A DNA stretch of 51,500 nt from Cristatella mucedo (lineage: Eukaryota; Bryozoa; Phylactolaemata; Cristatellidae), in contig WPIO01000021.1 of the NCBI GenBank assembly GCA_009760855.2, positions 3,266,001 to 3,317,500 on the forward strand. Direction: 5' to 3'. The notes below the pieces were generated by a model. It searched no databases. It saw nothing but the letters and a program-made list of their open reading frames with translations, and was not told the DNA's origin. Position 1 is the stretch's first letter; each line of letters begins with the position of its first letter. Below are positions 1-12,962 of the stretch, in pieces. Made by a program: the position numbers and the translations under genes.

Positions 1-3000
1 AGTTGTCTTCGTGGTTATTGTGCTGGACACCCTCCTCGATCGGCTAAATGCCTGCATCTCTGTGTTTCGGTGGCCTCTGTGCGCAACGTCGTGGGCCACC
101 GGCTAGTCGTGAGTTCTTTAGCAGGCTAATAGCGATGCTGGCCGTGCTCACGTTTTGTCCCGGCATTCCTTGGCGTTCATTTTTTGTGCAGTTCAGATGA
201 GGGGCACGTGAGAGTGTTTCCAGTTTGTACGCAGCAGCCTTCGCTCGTCGGCATGTTTTCGCGAGCTACTTCCTCTTGCACTTGCATCACATCAAACAAA
301 GTACCCCCTCGGTTCAACTCAGAGCGGCAAAGTAAAGAACAAAGTAACCGTCCCGAGGGCATACAACTTTGCACATACGTTGTGCAGCTGCATTTGGCTG
401 GCAGTAGTGATGCATCCCGTGACTCGGTCTAGGTCACCGCCATTTTATGCAGACGCAGGCCCTTCTAGCTCGTCCCCGGTGAAGCCCAGATGTGGCCCAG
501 GGGTAGGGTGCCCGCCATTGCTGACCGAGGTCGCGGGCTCAAGCGCTGCTGAAGCATTTGTAAAGCACTGGTTAGGTTCTTTTAGGGTGCAATGCAAATG
601 AACTATATTGCTGGTCAGATGTGCATGGATGTTTAAGACGTGGAGCCGGCAGTCACAGAGTTTTCCTGCCATGCTGACCCGCTTACAATTGTCTGGCAAC
701 TTTAGGGTGGGGTGGGGCAGTGCCAGTCGGCATGTTGCCCATCTCCGTTTCCGTGCGACCCTGCTTGGTCTGTGGCCTGTGCACACTCGGCTGGCCTCTG
801 ACCTCTGACCTGCAGGCTGAGGGTCAGAGTCATGCTAGGCAGGTCGACCTCGGTCAGTGAGCCCGAGCACCTGGTTAACCGGTCAATCTTAGCAGCCCTC
901 GAAAATTCCATCGACTCCATCGACCCCACTACTCCCCATGACTGCTGGGACGGGTGGGGGACGCCGAGAGGAGATTCGCCTGGTTTTATCAGACTTCTTA
1001 GGCTGCGCTGGATTCTTAGCAGTAATGTGCAGCTCATGTAATCTCGGTGGTCCGATCTGTAGGAAGTCGTTACCTTCCGCCAAATTCTGTTTGATTCTCG
1101 ACAGTAGCCCAGTACTAGGAAATTGATTTAGCGGGGAGGGAGGCGGGTCTAGCTCTCTTTCTGCACCTTCGTGGCGCCATAAGACTTACTGACCGAGCTG
1201 CTACCGCTTCCGACGTCGGGGGTCGCGGCACTGGTGACTCCGCTGGCCATTTTCATTTGCTTGTGTCGGCATGGACATCTAAAGCCCCTTTACGCGTGCT
1301 ACTGTGCTCTTTTTCTGCTCGTTAGATCTCAAGAAGAGGCCAACCTTTTCACCCACACCAGGATCGAACAACCCATTCCGTGCTAGCAGCACTACAATGG
1401 CGCGCCGTCACGACATCGTCAGCCAGAGCGGCCGTTGGTAGGCTGGCGTCTGGCCAGCCGGATGTTTCGACAAGCCAAGTCCGCTCGTGTGCGTTCTCTT
1501 GCACGCGTGAGCACGTGAGCACGCACCCGACACCACTCATACCTTTGCTGCTCAGCCAGGGTTTAAGTTTTTTTTTTGTTTTTTTTTTTGTCATGGCCTC
1601 CTAGTCTGGATTATCTTGCCCTGGTGATTCGGCGGTATGCCGTTGCAGGGGTTTCTTTTTCTATGCAACTTAATGAGGGCAGCGTTTGCCCAAGCTAAAC
1701 CCATACATTTGTTGACTGCACTGAAGGGTTCGATGCATCGCGCTCGCAGCCTTATCGTTGATTGGGGCATTTCTTCAAGCCCACGTAAACAGACCTTTTC
1801 CGACGCTCGGAATGCGCTGCTACAGGCCTTGCCGGCCACCCACGCTCACCAAGAGCGCGAGGTCCGACCGAGGTGCAGTTGTCTCAGTTTCTGAGGATGC
1901 CAGCCTAGCTCCCTCTAGCTGGTTTGCTAGCCTCCTACGCCAAGTGCCTAGTCACGTATCTGGAAGCTCGTATCACTCACGGCGGCCCTGTGGTTCAGTG
2001 CTGTCGACGCTGCCCAGCCAGTGGTACTGCCGTTTGCTATGCACGGTATGGGGCAGAGGCGCCGAATGGTGGCCTTTGCCGCCACGTCGAAGCCTTAATT
2101 AGCGAGCGAAGGCATTAGTCGTGGTCGCCTAGGTGACAGTCTTTGCCGGTTGCCAGCGCGTGCAATCGCTAAAACGATGGCATCGAGTCACGTGGCTGTG
2201 CAATATCACTGTTACTTTTATTTTGGACCAGCTGTGCTATTCGGCGATTTTCGACTGTTTCCAGCGATGCGCCTGCAATGGCATGCAAATCTGTATGTAC
2301 AGGCACGTGTGCCGGTGTTCATGCACTGCATGTCTGCGAGTGCTTAAATTAGCAGCTGCTCTTTGCATTTATTTACCAGATTATTTTTGTCATGCAATTG
2401 ATGCCCCTTATTTTGTAACTGCACGCTTTATTTTGGTGTCAGCTCAAGCTGCTACTGCTGCTGCAAGAAGCTGCCAGGTTTGAGGTCTTTGATTATGTTA
2501 GCTGCCGCCATCTTGTGGTACATGCCAGCATTTACCTGCTGTCCGAACCATCGGCGTGCCAGCCAAGTGTCGGAAAGGGCTGCCTGACATGATATTCCTC
2601 GTGTAGCTATTATGACAGGTGTCAGCTGCTGGTGCGCTACTTGCCTTCTGGTGCACGCACTCGGTTTTTGTTTTTATTGGAAAAATAAAAGTTACAAATG
2701 GACTGAGGCAGATGGCATGCTGAGCTAGCAATGCGGTTGCCTTACTTTCTAGTGTTCCAGCACGAGGCAGCCTCGGTCGCTAAATGGGTCTTGAAATGCA
2801 AGAAGCCTGCATGTCTCATGTTCCAAAAAATCTCTGGGACTGTCGGTCGAGAGCTTATATACGTAACTCGTATTCAAGCCGAAAGCCACGGAGGCAGCGT
2901 GTGTACTATGTAAATTCTGCGTGTAACACTTGCTTAGTCCTCTTGTGTATTTGTCGAGTTGCACACATAGCAAAATAACTACCGTATAGACGGACAACCG

Positions 3001-3980
3001 TTCCAAACACATTGTCTGTATGTGTGTGTGTGTGTCTATATGTTTGTGTGTATATGTTTTGGTGTACATGCACACATAAGGGAAAAGTAAAGGTAGGTTG
3101 ATTCAGCGATCGCATTTACACGTAGGTAGTGGCAGAAGGGCCTTTGCAGCTGTCATCCAGCTCGCATGCAATGAGGGTTTGCCTGCTGCAGGATTCAAAA
3201 CCATGGCGTGTGCGAAGACCCATGGCCGTAAGATTGTTTACAAGGTGCATTGGACACCGTTTGCTTAGCAACTATTATGTTAACTATTCCCTACCGGAGA
3301 TTTCCCGGCGGTGTGGGCCAACGTTTACATTAAAGCGAGTGTTTGTAAAAACAACGATCTTGCTCAATATTTCTGGTTTGGAAATCACGATAAGAAATTA
3401 CCATACTTCGGCATCCAGGAATGCTATTTTAATTTAAGCAGTGGCAGAGTGTGAGATTTTACTTGCGATTCGAGAATCTGGCAATCCAAAAAACTCAACG
3501 TGTTTACTTATTCTCGGGACGAGCTATATTTGTACTTCCATTCAGCACCGCGTAGAACTGCTCGTACATGGCTCTCCTGCCGCAGGAAAAACAAAGGAAC
3601 AAGACACTGTATTCAAAGATTAAGTCGTCACCTGTTAGGTACAACCCGTAGAAGTATACAACCCGTAGAAGTATCTTCAGGGTGGTAGCTTACACGTGTT
3701 ACCCTGCTCCGGCCTGCCACATTCGACGGCAAAAAGCATTGACAGTGGCTACCGAAGCTTGCTGCTCTGGGTCAATGAGTCAACTGGGTAAACTGACGCC
3801 CCACTGAGCTCAATCTCCCAAATCCTTGGAAGAGGCAAAGCTGTGAGTGCCGATACGATTCGTAAGAGGGTTTCAGAGCTTGGCATTTATCCCTTCCTCC
3901 CGGCGCTGCAGAGCTGCCACTGGCGACTACGAGCGAGGAGTAGACCTTATACCTGACTTCTCCGAGATACCTTCATGTAT
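1..3980. other. Unassigned, probably intergenic, intronic or 3' UTR
   Basis: I see no convincing coding exon or recognisable element here. Open frames are at most about 115 codons, overlap on both strands, and show no domain pattern. The only signals are a T-rich run near 1569-1591, a plus-strand AATAAA-type polyadenylation signal near 2682-2690 in a T/A-rich setting, a short (GT)n tract near 3020-3060, and a 17-bp direct duplication (acaacccgtagaagtat) near 3640-3675. The AATAAA could mark the 3' end of a plus-strand transcript covering part of 1-2700, but nothing else supports that. Confidence 0.4.
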
Positions 3981-3984
3981 TCTG

Positions 3985-4495
3985 CTGATAATAATTATAA
4001 TAATAATGCACTTGTTAAAGTGACCCAAAGAACTCGAAACTCTTTCTAGGCACTTCACATTTGCCGCAAAGGAACGCAATCGAATCTTTAGTAGTAACTA
4101 GCATGCTCTATGACAACTAGCATACACGGTTAGAGGTGACATGCACAGGGTCAGCCTGCAAATGTGGTTAGTGGCAGCATGCACAGTGTCAGCATGCATA
4201 AGCACATCAAGGACGAATCACAGGGACGCACTAAATGCTGTGATAAGTGGGTGCGTTTTTAGGTTCTTTTTAAATGTGGTCAAGTCAGGGGATGTGACGC
4301 GAGTCGGAAGTGATTTCCAGGCTTTGGGAGCATACGAACTAAAGGCTCCGTCTCCAAAGGATTTGAGGTTTGTAGGAGGTATGGGTTAGCGATTAGATTC
4401 CGAAAAGCGAATGGTACGATGTTTAGCCTGGTGTGGGAGTAGTTCTGATAAGTAGGTAAGAGGCTCAGAATGAAGACACCTAAATTTTGAGAATC
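3985..4495 (-). mobile_element. CR1/L2-like LINE, 3' fragment
   Basis: Read on the minus strand, this matches the 3' end of the better copy at 21.7-23.7 kb. It holds the reverse transcriptase C-terminus (the phrase about SSYAPK-W-SL), the 3' UTR, the terminal hairpin and an (ATT)n tail, which appears here as the (AAT)n run near 3990-4006. The coding part has frame changes. The 5' truncation is near 4495, where a SINE-2 begins almost at once. It is a dead 5'-truncated insertion. Confidence 0.8.
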
Positions 4496-4504
4496 CTGAT
4501 GCAT

Positions 4505-4690
4505 GAACCGTGATGGTACACTAGGTAAGGCGGTTGCTTTTTACAACCTACGTCCCAGAGGTCGGGGGTTCGAATCATGCGGAGAACAATCTTTTATTGC
4601 TGCTACAAGCGTTTGTAATAGCCGTAAAGGCTCTTCTGTTGCTACACAAAAGAGGCTGTTGAATCAGCTAGCATTTCTTATTTCTATATA
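4505..4690 (+). mobile_element. tRNA-derived SINE, family 2 (copy a)
   Basis: The tRNA-like head carries an A-box-like stretch (about 4520-4540) and a good B box (ggggttcgaatca, about 4566-4578). It is followed by a body shared with the other copies: 'tttattgc', 'tacaagcg', 'gccgtaaaggct' and a tail 'gaggctgttgaa'. Other copies lie at 13430, 31440(-), 44143(-), 46978 and 47900, with a weaker one at 19520. It is not a functional tRNA gene because no acceptor stem closes. Confidence 0.65.
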
Positions 4691-4754
4691 CCATGACTTA
4701 AATGGCACCCTGCTTTTGTATATGTATATCTGAGACCACCCTCCCGGGTTCTCA

Positions 4755-6400
4755 TTCTTTCGGTTCATGCAATCTGACAAGGTTGGTGTCGGGTTGCTAG
4801 TGTTCTTCATGAATCGTTTGGCAATTCACGAGTTTATAAGACTGGGATTTTTCGCATGGGCTATCGTTTGAATCGGTTGCAATCAGGTCCTCGTCACTGA
4901 CAGTGCCTCTCATATGCCGACCTCCTTCTGGCTGTCTAAACTTGCCGTTAGAGGAGTTTTTGGAGTACCTCGCTTAAATATTTGTGCGTATCAGGTCCTT
5001 ACTGATTGCAGGAGACTTAAATATCCACGTTGAAAAACCCTAGCAACAGCCAGGACCGCTCATTTCTTGACTGTTTGGAGAACTATGGTTTGGTTCAACA
5101 AGGTAGTCGTACTGTTCACGTTGGCGGCCATATCCTGGATCTGGTTTCCCCTAAGGATGTCTGCCTCACTGACTATGTTTCGTACCCGCTGACCCTCTCG
5201 GATCATTGTTCGGTCTCGTTTACTGTTCCCGCTCCGTTGTACGTGCATGATAACGTCGAGTTTGTCTAACGACGTAACTAAAAAAGCATTGACCAAAATA
5301 AATTTTGGAAATCTGTACGTGGGGCAGGTCATCTTGATCAGCGCCCAGACTCGACCGAAAGCCTTGATGCCTTCAACGATGCAGTGAACACGACACTTAG
5401 GAGTGCTATTGACGAGCATGCTCCCGTACATACTGTTAGTGTACAGAGTCATGGAGATTCTTTTTAATTTACGAAAAAACTCCAAAACATGGGCCTTGCT
5501 AAGCGCAGGCTTGAACGCCGTTTTAAGAAGTCTGGATCTGATGAAGATCAAGTCAATTTCAAAGACTTCCTCCTTTGAGTCAACACCCGGAAGCTTAGAA
5601 ATATCAGGGCTTCTTTTTTCACTCGAAAACTGAAGTCCTGCCAGTCAGACCTAAAACAGATTTATAAGACGGTAAACAATTTTCTGAAAAAATTGGGCAC
5701 ATTCACGCATCCATTAAGCCCGCCTCCCGACTAAAACAATTGCTGAATCGCAACCTGTGACCTTCCATGAAAGATTTTCCGAGGTTTCTGCATGCGATTC
5801 GGCTACCTTAATAAGGTCTAATAGAGATAGCTCGTCGCCTAAATACCATCATCTCCGTAGTCTTCATTGGCAGACAAACGTAGCCCGGCCATAACCAAGA
5901 CTTTTAATGCTGCTCAGGATAAAGAGGTTGTATCCACGTTCTTCAAATTAGCCATCGTTAGACCGATACTTAAAAAGCCTGGATACGATCAAGACGTCCT
6001 TGCAAACTGTCGCCCGGTTTTCCTTCTTCCTTTTTTGTCAAACATTCTTGAAAAAAATGCCACTAAGCGGCTGGTGGTACAAATTGGAAAGATTAAAGTT
6101 TCAGATAAATTTCAATCGGGGTTCGAACGGATGCATTCCACTGAAGCTGCTCTCCGCCGTGTAACCAGTGACATTCAATGCTGAAATGATGACAGGAATT
6201 TCACTGCTCTAGTGATGCTAGATCTATCCACTGCCTTCGACAGCATTTGTCACGATATCCATTCATATCTAGCTGAACTGCTGCACCAGTTTCAGCTTCC
6301 CCATGCCCTCAGGTCCTCCCTGGATGATAAATTACCTGCTCCGTTCCTCCTCGGCTTAAAGACTGTTGGTGAAAGATGCGGCTTTGCAGTCCTTAGACTG
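4755..6400 (+). mobile_element. Old LINE copy with endonuclease and RT remnants
   Basis: This is the only copy in the window that keeps endonuclease sequence. GDLNIHV at 5011-5031 is the conserved core of the APE-type endonuclease. It is followed in a shifted frame by GHILDLV and the SDH catalytic triplet (5198-5206) before SVSFTV. After a decayed linker, RT fingers appear at about 5936-6180 (VRPILKKPG, FLLPFLSNILEK, FQSGF-R-HSTEAAL), and motif A (MLDLSTAFD) lies at 6212-6238. Everything after about 6330 is unrecognisable; the YADD region is lost. Several stops and frameshifts show it is long dead. It is more diverged than the copies at 21.7 and 37.9 kb, so it may belong to an older subfamily. 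Confidence 0.75.
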
Positions 6401-8380
6401 TGAAACTCACTTCCTCGATTCTTACGAAATGACAGCTACTCTCCTGCTGCCGACAGTGGCACATTTTCTCCAGCCGTCCAGAGCTGCTACTTCCAAGTTA
6501 CCCACTACCTCAACTGCCCTCCTGACTCAGCTATGCTTCTCATTTTCTCTTTGTTAATTAAGTGCGATGAAGTTTGTTGGGGACCGAATATTTAATATTA
6601 CAAACGTGGTGCGCAGCTTTCCCGTCCGATCAGCACTAAGCCTCAAACGCCGAACTAGTAAGGGTGCTAGTCTCAGCCGACGCGCGACGACTAGTGATGA
6701 CGCATCGAGAAGTCGCGTTACAACGTGACTTCTCGATGATATCGTTGCAAGGCATCGCTGAGGCGTTCGACTTGACCTGCTTCTTAAGTGATGCAAGTCT
6801 GTCGCTCTACCATATTAGTGCAGCACCTGGTGTCAGCTGAATAGTGGCTTTAATGTATTCATATTTCCATTCTCCCTGGACCGTGAGAAAAAAAACGTCG
6901 CTGTACATATTAAGCAGGGCTTAGAACATTGTCTCTCAAACGTGGAGGTAGTGAAACGTTGACTTGAATGCCCAGTGTTTCTAGGATCACTCCATTGGTC
7001 GTGTTGAAGCTAGCACTAGCAAGTGGCACATCCGGCTCTAGATTACCATGGCCTCGCTACTAAAGTGTGTCAGCGGCAGATCTGTCAAGTTCAAGACTCG
7101 AACCACGAAGCACCCTTCTTACTATGTGATACTATTGCCTTAGTAATTAGGCTTCCATCCATCTGTCAGCCCTCAAAAAGCGCAACCCGATTCGCCAAGT
7201 CAGCTGTCTGCAAGTGGTTCAGGGTTAGCTCATTGACCTGAGTGTGACGTTCTGAGATATGCCGCCGAATCGTACTTCGTAGTAGTGTATGCTTCCCTAG
7301 TGAAAACATCTTGCTCGGTGATCGCCGACTCGGCCGCAGAATCAAGCAGCGGTCCGCCGGTCACACCCGACGACGGTAAGCAATCTAATAAACCTGAACC
7401 AAGAACTGGCGCTGGTGATACGATCTCTGCGATGACAGACGGCTAGCTTCTCGATGGTTCCTCAAAAGAAACACGACGAAAGCCGTGCCTACTGCAGTGA
7501 TCTTGTCCCCGCTGGCTCATTTAGGATTCGTCGTAGATGGCTACACAGACCAAGTCCTTGCCAAAAGTTTGCTGTCGGCCCGACCGGCCTGCTTCTGATC
7601 CCGAATCACTCCGTGTGACGCAAGTGAGGGATTGTTTGCCATTACGTGAATTCTGCGTAGTATCCATTCGTACCTGTAAGAAGCGCCAGCGTTGTCGCGT
7701 GTCACGAGGATGACGAGCACCGTTATTAGCTCTGTGCTTGTGGCTCATGGATCTCGGAGCAGATGCTTTCCGGGTGCGTTCCTAAGATTCGGTAAGCATT
7801 GCACCTGAAGCAAGCCTTTCACACTGAGCGGTTTTAAGATATGCACGACATTCAAGGAATTGAGTGACTAAGAGCTGAATTAGCTGCGTACTTTGCAAAA
7901 ATAGACGTACGAGAAATTTTCCTGCTAAACGCCGGCTAATTGAGCAGCAGAGCTCAATCGAATGCGAAAAGATTGCAGTTCATTACTGTAATGAACTTTA
8001 TATAATTTTAGGAAAGTGCTTGCCCAAAATAGCTTCCGGGATAATTAATACAGCTACTAAGCATACGATTGAATTATGGCATACTTTTAGTAAGAGCAAA
8101 ACGTCTTCATGATATCAGTTGTCTGGCATTTGTTATTATTTCAAAATATACATCACAAGTAATAATCCATAGTGGATTTTGTTTTGCTTTTGCACGTCAG
8201 GTTGGTAAATTTTGTCTGTCAAAGATCTGGTGCACTTTTAAAATTACGCATAATGTATAACAATATTGGCTTTCATTAGGTTTATTGATAACAGTCACTT
8301 AATGACATAAATGTTGTGTGTTATTTTTATAGAACAATTAAGTATTTTTTGGTTAATGTAGTCGTTAAGATCAACGGATG
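6401..8380. other. Unassigned stretch
   Basis: No exon with good splice sites and no known repeat is visible. At 7388 an AATAAA lies 5' of a 'ctggcgctggtga' string, which loosely resembles an LTR polyadenylation signal plus primer-binding site. No second LTR or gag-pol sequence was found. The region 7850-8380 is A/T-rich. Confidence 0.35.
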
Positions 8381-8382
8381 TT

Positions 8383-9105
8383 TTGCGATTTACAATGCCA
8401 AGGGAGTGTAACATTTTTTCGCATATATTCTGCTACGTCTGCGGGAGATTCTCGACAAAAGAGCAGCAGCTACCGTTTACTGCATTCATCAAACAACGCT
8501 ATACCGCCTATTTAGGATGCAAACAGGGAGGTCGGGATAATACGTGGGCACCGCATATTGTGTGCACGCTGTGTGTAGAAAATTTGAGACAATGGTTAAA
8601 ATGTCAAAGCTAATGCATGCCATTTCGACAACCAATGATTCAGAGAGAACAAGCTGACAAGGGTTCGGAGTCTTATTTATGTATCACTAACGTAGAGGAC
8701 TTCAGCAAAAAGAATAAGCATTAAAGTTGAACATCCAAATCTACCGTCGGCGATGCGACCTGTACCGCACAGGGATGAGATGGGAGTTCCTGTTACACCT
8801 GTTACACTTGACGATATATTGATTGACAGCGATTAGAGTTAAACTGAAGGTGACGTTGGTGAAACATATGATACTTTTGATGTCCCAACACCTGAAATAA
8901 TGTCAAAATCTGATCTAGATTACTTAGTGAGAGACATTGACCAGCACAAATAGTCGGCTGGACTCTTCGGTTCTAGATTGAAAGAGAGAAGCTGCATTGG
9001 TCCGCGAACTAAATTTTCACGGCATAGGCATCGTGAAAAAGAGTTTCTTCCATACTTTTCGACGAAGTATTCACTAGTCTATTTCAACAATGTTGAAGGT
9101 TTAGT
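8383..9105 (+). pseudogene. Fragment of anonymous CxxC protein family, N-terminal part (copy 1)
   Basis: An open frame of 76 codons (8383-8613) encodes two CxxC pairs, CYVC at 8431-8442 and CTLC at 8563-8574. The context around the second pair is WAPHIVCTLCVENLRQWL, a pattern fitting a zinc-binding fold. After the stop, related sequence continues in other frames: MPFRQPMI and RPVPHRDE to about 8790, then SRLKE and REKEFLPYFS to about 9105. The order matches a family of uncharacterised, repetitive proteins that I recall from many invertebrate genomes; its function is unknown to me. Stops (for example near 8950) and frameshifts make it a pseudogene. It ends where a LINE fragment begins (about 9112). 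A second copy lies at 12963-14038. Confidence 0.6.
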
Positions 9106-9111
9106 TAAGTC

Positions 9112-9310
9112 AATAACATTGCTAGAATTCGGGCTTGTGTAGATAAGGATACCACGTCTAAGTTGGTCCATGCATTTGTGACATCCCATCTTGACTTCTG
9201 TAACTCTGCTTGCTGGCCTACCGGCATGTGCAGGCAGGCGATTACAGCTGGTGCAAAACTTCGCAGCTATACTTGTCTGTCGTGAGCATCGCATTTGCCA
9301 CATCTGCTTT
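9112..9310 (+). mobile_element. LINE fragment (RT C-terminal region)
   Basis: This closely matches 22880-23075 of the better LINE copy: the segment running from 'aacattgcta' through 'gataaggataccacgtc' to the CHI motif region. It is about 200 bp, truncated at both ends, and abuts the decayed anonymous gene at 8383-9105. A frameshift in the LLTGL equivalent (about 9210) shows it is not functional. Confidence 0.75.
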
Positions 9311-10060
9311 GCTTGTTTCTAAATGCAATTGCTAAAAATCCCGACATGCTGGGTTAAAACGAGCGGCAGATTCTGAAAAACCATCCTAAAATGCACTCGC
9401 ATCGTCTATTAGATTGATAAAAGCTAAAAAAAAGTTTCGTTTGCTAGGCAGGCCTGCGGAATCGCTTAGGGTGCTAATATGCGATATTTGCGGCTATGGT
9501 TACCTGCAGCGATATCAGGCCTAAGATCTACTGATACTATACTGAGACATCGAAAACGGAGGAGCAGCTTGAGTGCTGAGCAGCTTAATGATGGCGGCAT
9601 GAATTTACCTACTAAAATTAATTAGGGAGATGTCAGAGGCAGTAAAGTAGAGTGACGGGCGGGGACACCAGCAGCCAAATAGAATACTGAAATTGCTTCT
9701 AAAGCAAAAAGCTTGGCCGCATAGCGATCGCCTTTCGTTCGCTCTGTACAATTTGTGTAGCCTCGTAACTTCGCTGTTGCAGGCCCCGTGGGTAATCAAA
9801 AACCTTAATTCCGAGTAGGTGAAGATCTTGGTCTGTAATTAGAAAGAGCGAAGCAAGTCATACACATAGAGCAGACAGTTAACACACCTGCGACTGTGCA
9901 CTGGCGAGAAACCCTGCGCATGGGCGTGGTCGTGGTCGGAGCGTGGACGTGCTGCCGAATCCACCGTAGTAGGCACGCTGTTTTCAGACTCCAGACCAGG
10001 CAACGTCCGACCAGGCAATTACGTGGGAACTTTAGACGCTGATGATCGTGCTATACCCAC
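9311..10060. other. Unassigned stretch
   Basis: No recognisable exon or repeat. Reading frames are short on both strands. Confidence 0.3.
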
Positions 10061-10069
10061 TGATAATGC

Positions 10070-10701
<632 letters not shown>

Positions 10702-12000
10702 TCCCAGAAAATCCAACACGTTGTTGCAGTGATGGTGGAGACTGCTTGCCGTATTTAATATGCAATCCAAACTTGATGGTCAGCCAAGGTCATTGCCCTT
10801 CGACTGTGCATAGGTGACTTTCTAACTGCACCCTTGGAATGCGCCTTGAGCGCTGTAAGTTTTCCTATTTTGGCCTCAATGTCGAGGATTCGAAAAGCAG
10901 CGCGCTCCCCGATCCAAGGCACTTGCTCCATCAAAGCTGGAATGTCTATCGCCGCTCACTTCTTGGTTCGGTGCCCCAGAAGTAACGAAGAAGCCTCTGA
11001 AGCCCCTTGCGCTGGGCTCGCCCGGCTTGTTGACACAAAGAAGGGCGCTTGAATAGTCAAACAAGTTGAAGAAACCGTCACGGGCTTTTGATTGAACCAG
11101 CAAATTCAGGTCAAAATACTGAGAGCATCGGTCGTGCTGCCCAACAATTCAACTCAGTGTTCAAAAGATTGGCAGTTGCCGACAGACGCCGTAAGGGGTG
11201 CAAAATAGGTCACCGCCAGCCTGTACGAACGTCGTCAACGTGAAGCCGTGGCTGAGGTCGTGCGACGAAGTGACTTTGCAGCTTTATTGACAGCGACATG
11301 GCTCGTCTGGCCGCACTTCGGCGTCAGGCGACGAGAGCGACAAGAAGAGATGCAGCTGAACGATCGCAGGATCCCTACAGGAGACTTACAGTTACGGTTA
11401 GTTTCAGGTCGCGCCTGCTTATCAGCACGAGGCTCGTTAGACCGGCTACAAAATTGTGCATACCTCATAGTCCTCGAGTCTGTGCAGCTCAGCGCTCACA
11501 ATGTGCAGCCGGGTCTACTCTTCAAGTCGAGTCGCATAGAGAGAGATATTGGTAGCCTCACATAGAGGGCCGCTGGAGGCTTGCCGGGAAGGCGGGCAAT
11601 AAAGCCCACTCGAGACAAAGCACGTTGAAGCTGTTGGGGTAGACCCATTCTAGATGTTTTAAAAGAGAATAATAGCTTTATCTCTCAGAATAAATTATCG
11701 TTTATCTTTAGGACTTGCATCAAGTGCATACTTTACGCTCCCAGTCCCAGCGTTTAAAGCCCATCCAAAAGAAAAGCAAACATGGCAGGAGACTAGAGGC
11801 TGCTGCCGGTTATTCAACAGCTTTAACCTTGTTTGTCCTAGAGTACAGAGTGAATTCCTAACCCCTTATGCCTAAAACAACTAGAAAGTATCTATTGTCC
11901 ACAAAACTTGGCTTTGGTGGTTATAACGACATTTTCAAATTTCCAGGTTTTGCTGTTAGGCACGGTATGCAAGTCAGGTTCATACATACCTATAATAAAT
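10702..12000. other. Unassigned stretch
   Basis: No domain, exon signature or repeat recognised. Open frames of up to 105 codons around 11235-11565 overlap on both strands and look random. Confidence 0.3.
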
Positions 12001-12009
12001 ATATATATG

Positions 12010-12074
<65 letters not shown>
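12000..12074 (+). repeat. (AT)n(GT)n microsatellite
   Basis: An (AT)n run at 12000-12022 passes into (GT)n at 12022-12074. It directly abuts the 3' tail of the minus-strand SINE-1 at 12080-12233, suggesting the array grew from the SINE tail. Confidence 0.95.
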
Positions 12075-12077
<3 letters not shown>

Positions 12078-12079
12078 CA

Positions 12080-12233
12080 TAATTTAATTCATTTCGAGTG
12101 CCCTAAGAGAAATTAATCTCGATTCAAGTGCTTCACGTATGCCACGGGTCTCGAGCCCACGACCTCGGTAATCAGCACATTCACCTTGACCTTGGTCGGA
12201 TTGAGCACCTTAACCACTAGGCCAACTCAGCAC
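12080..12233 (-). mobile_element. tRNA-derived SINE, family 1 (copy a)
   Basis: Read on the minus strand it has the tRNA-like head (ggcctagtggttaaggtgct, about 12205-12224), a B box within 'gtgggctcgagacc' (about 12150-12163), and the 3' body with the agagatt/ttctct hairpin (degraded here). Other copies lie at 18184(-), 43948(-), 48370(+) and 50028(+). Confidence 0.8.
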
Positions 12234-12667
12234 ATAGCACGTGTAGTGCCGCTACATGAATGAATGAGGGTTAGGCGGACATGACATTGTAGGTTAGCAT
12301 CCTCGGAAGCTTAACAGTGCAGGTTTCTTAAGCGGACGTTTTAGTTCCTAGTGCAGAAGAGTGAGAGAAAGTAGTGAAAAGCCGCATGCGATTGAAAATG
12401 CACCCAGGAGCTTGCTTGCACCCAGCAAGTGCACATCGCTGTGCGTGCGTGCGTACAATTTATTGGGATGAGGAAGAAAATTACCTCGTGAAAACGACTG
12501 CTGAAATGCGCCCCGGCACACGAAGCACACTTAGGCATCCCTGTCGGAGATCAAGACTAGCCTTGGGCACCTCCTGTCACGTGCAAACACTCGAAAGAGA
12601 TCTCTAGAAGGTGTACAATTGTTGTTCGCTATATTAAATCTTCTTAGTTTTGCATGTTTACAGGCTT

Positions 12668-12684
12668 GCACGGGGGGGGGGGGG
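12668..12684 (+). repeat. Poly-G tract
   Basis: A run of about 14 G preceded by 'cac'. Similar homopolymer G/C runs occur near 17337, 19145, 41790 and 46569. Confidence 0.9.
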
Positions 12685-12962
12685 AGAAGAGGCAGGAAGC
12701 TTGATATCTTAAGACTTTGGCGGAAACTGACTGAATACTCAAGCAACTGCTACATCTCCATTGTGGCCCTTCCGAATGTCGAGACGGCAAGAGCGCGCCT
12801 CCCTCCATGGAATTCACAGGCTCCTCCACCAACCAATCGTCCCAGCACTGCAAGCATCGCCCTGAGCACCCCTTTCCTTTCGGGGTCAGCCACGCGAGGG
12901 AGGAAGCAGCAAGTCAGACAGCGAGGGGGAAACTGCAGAAACTCACATTCCAACATTCCAGA

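Noticed and set aside
4505-4600. tRNA gene
   Set aside because: A/B-box-like sequence is present, but no acceptor stem or anticodon arm closes, and the same sequence recurs with a SINE body.
7380-7420. Second LTR end with primer-binding site (AATAAA then ctggcgctggtga)
   Set aside because: The match is short, no paired repeat exists and there is no gag-pol sequence nearby.
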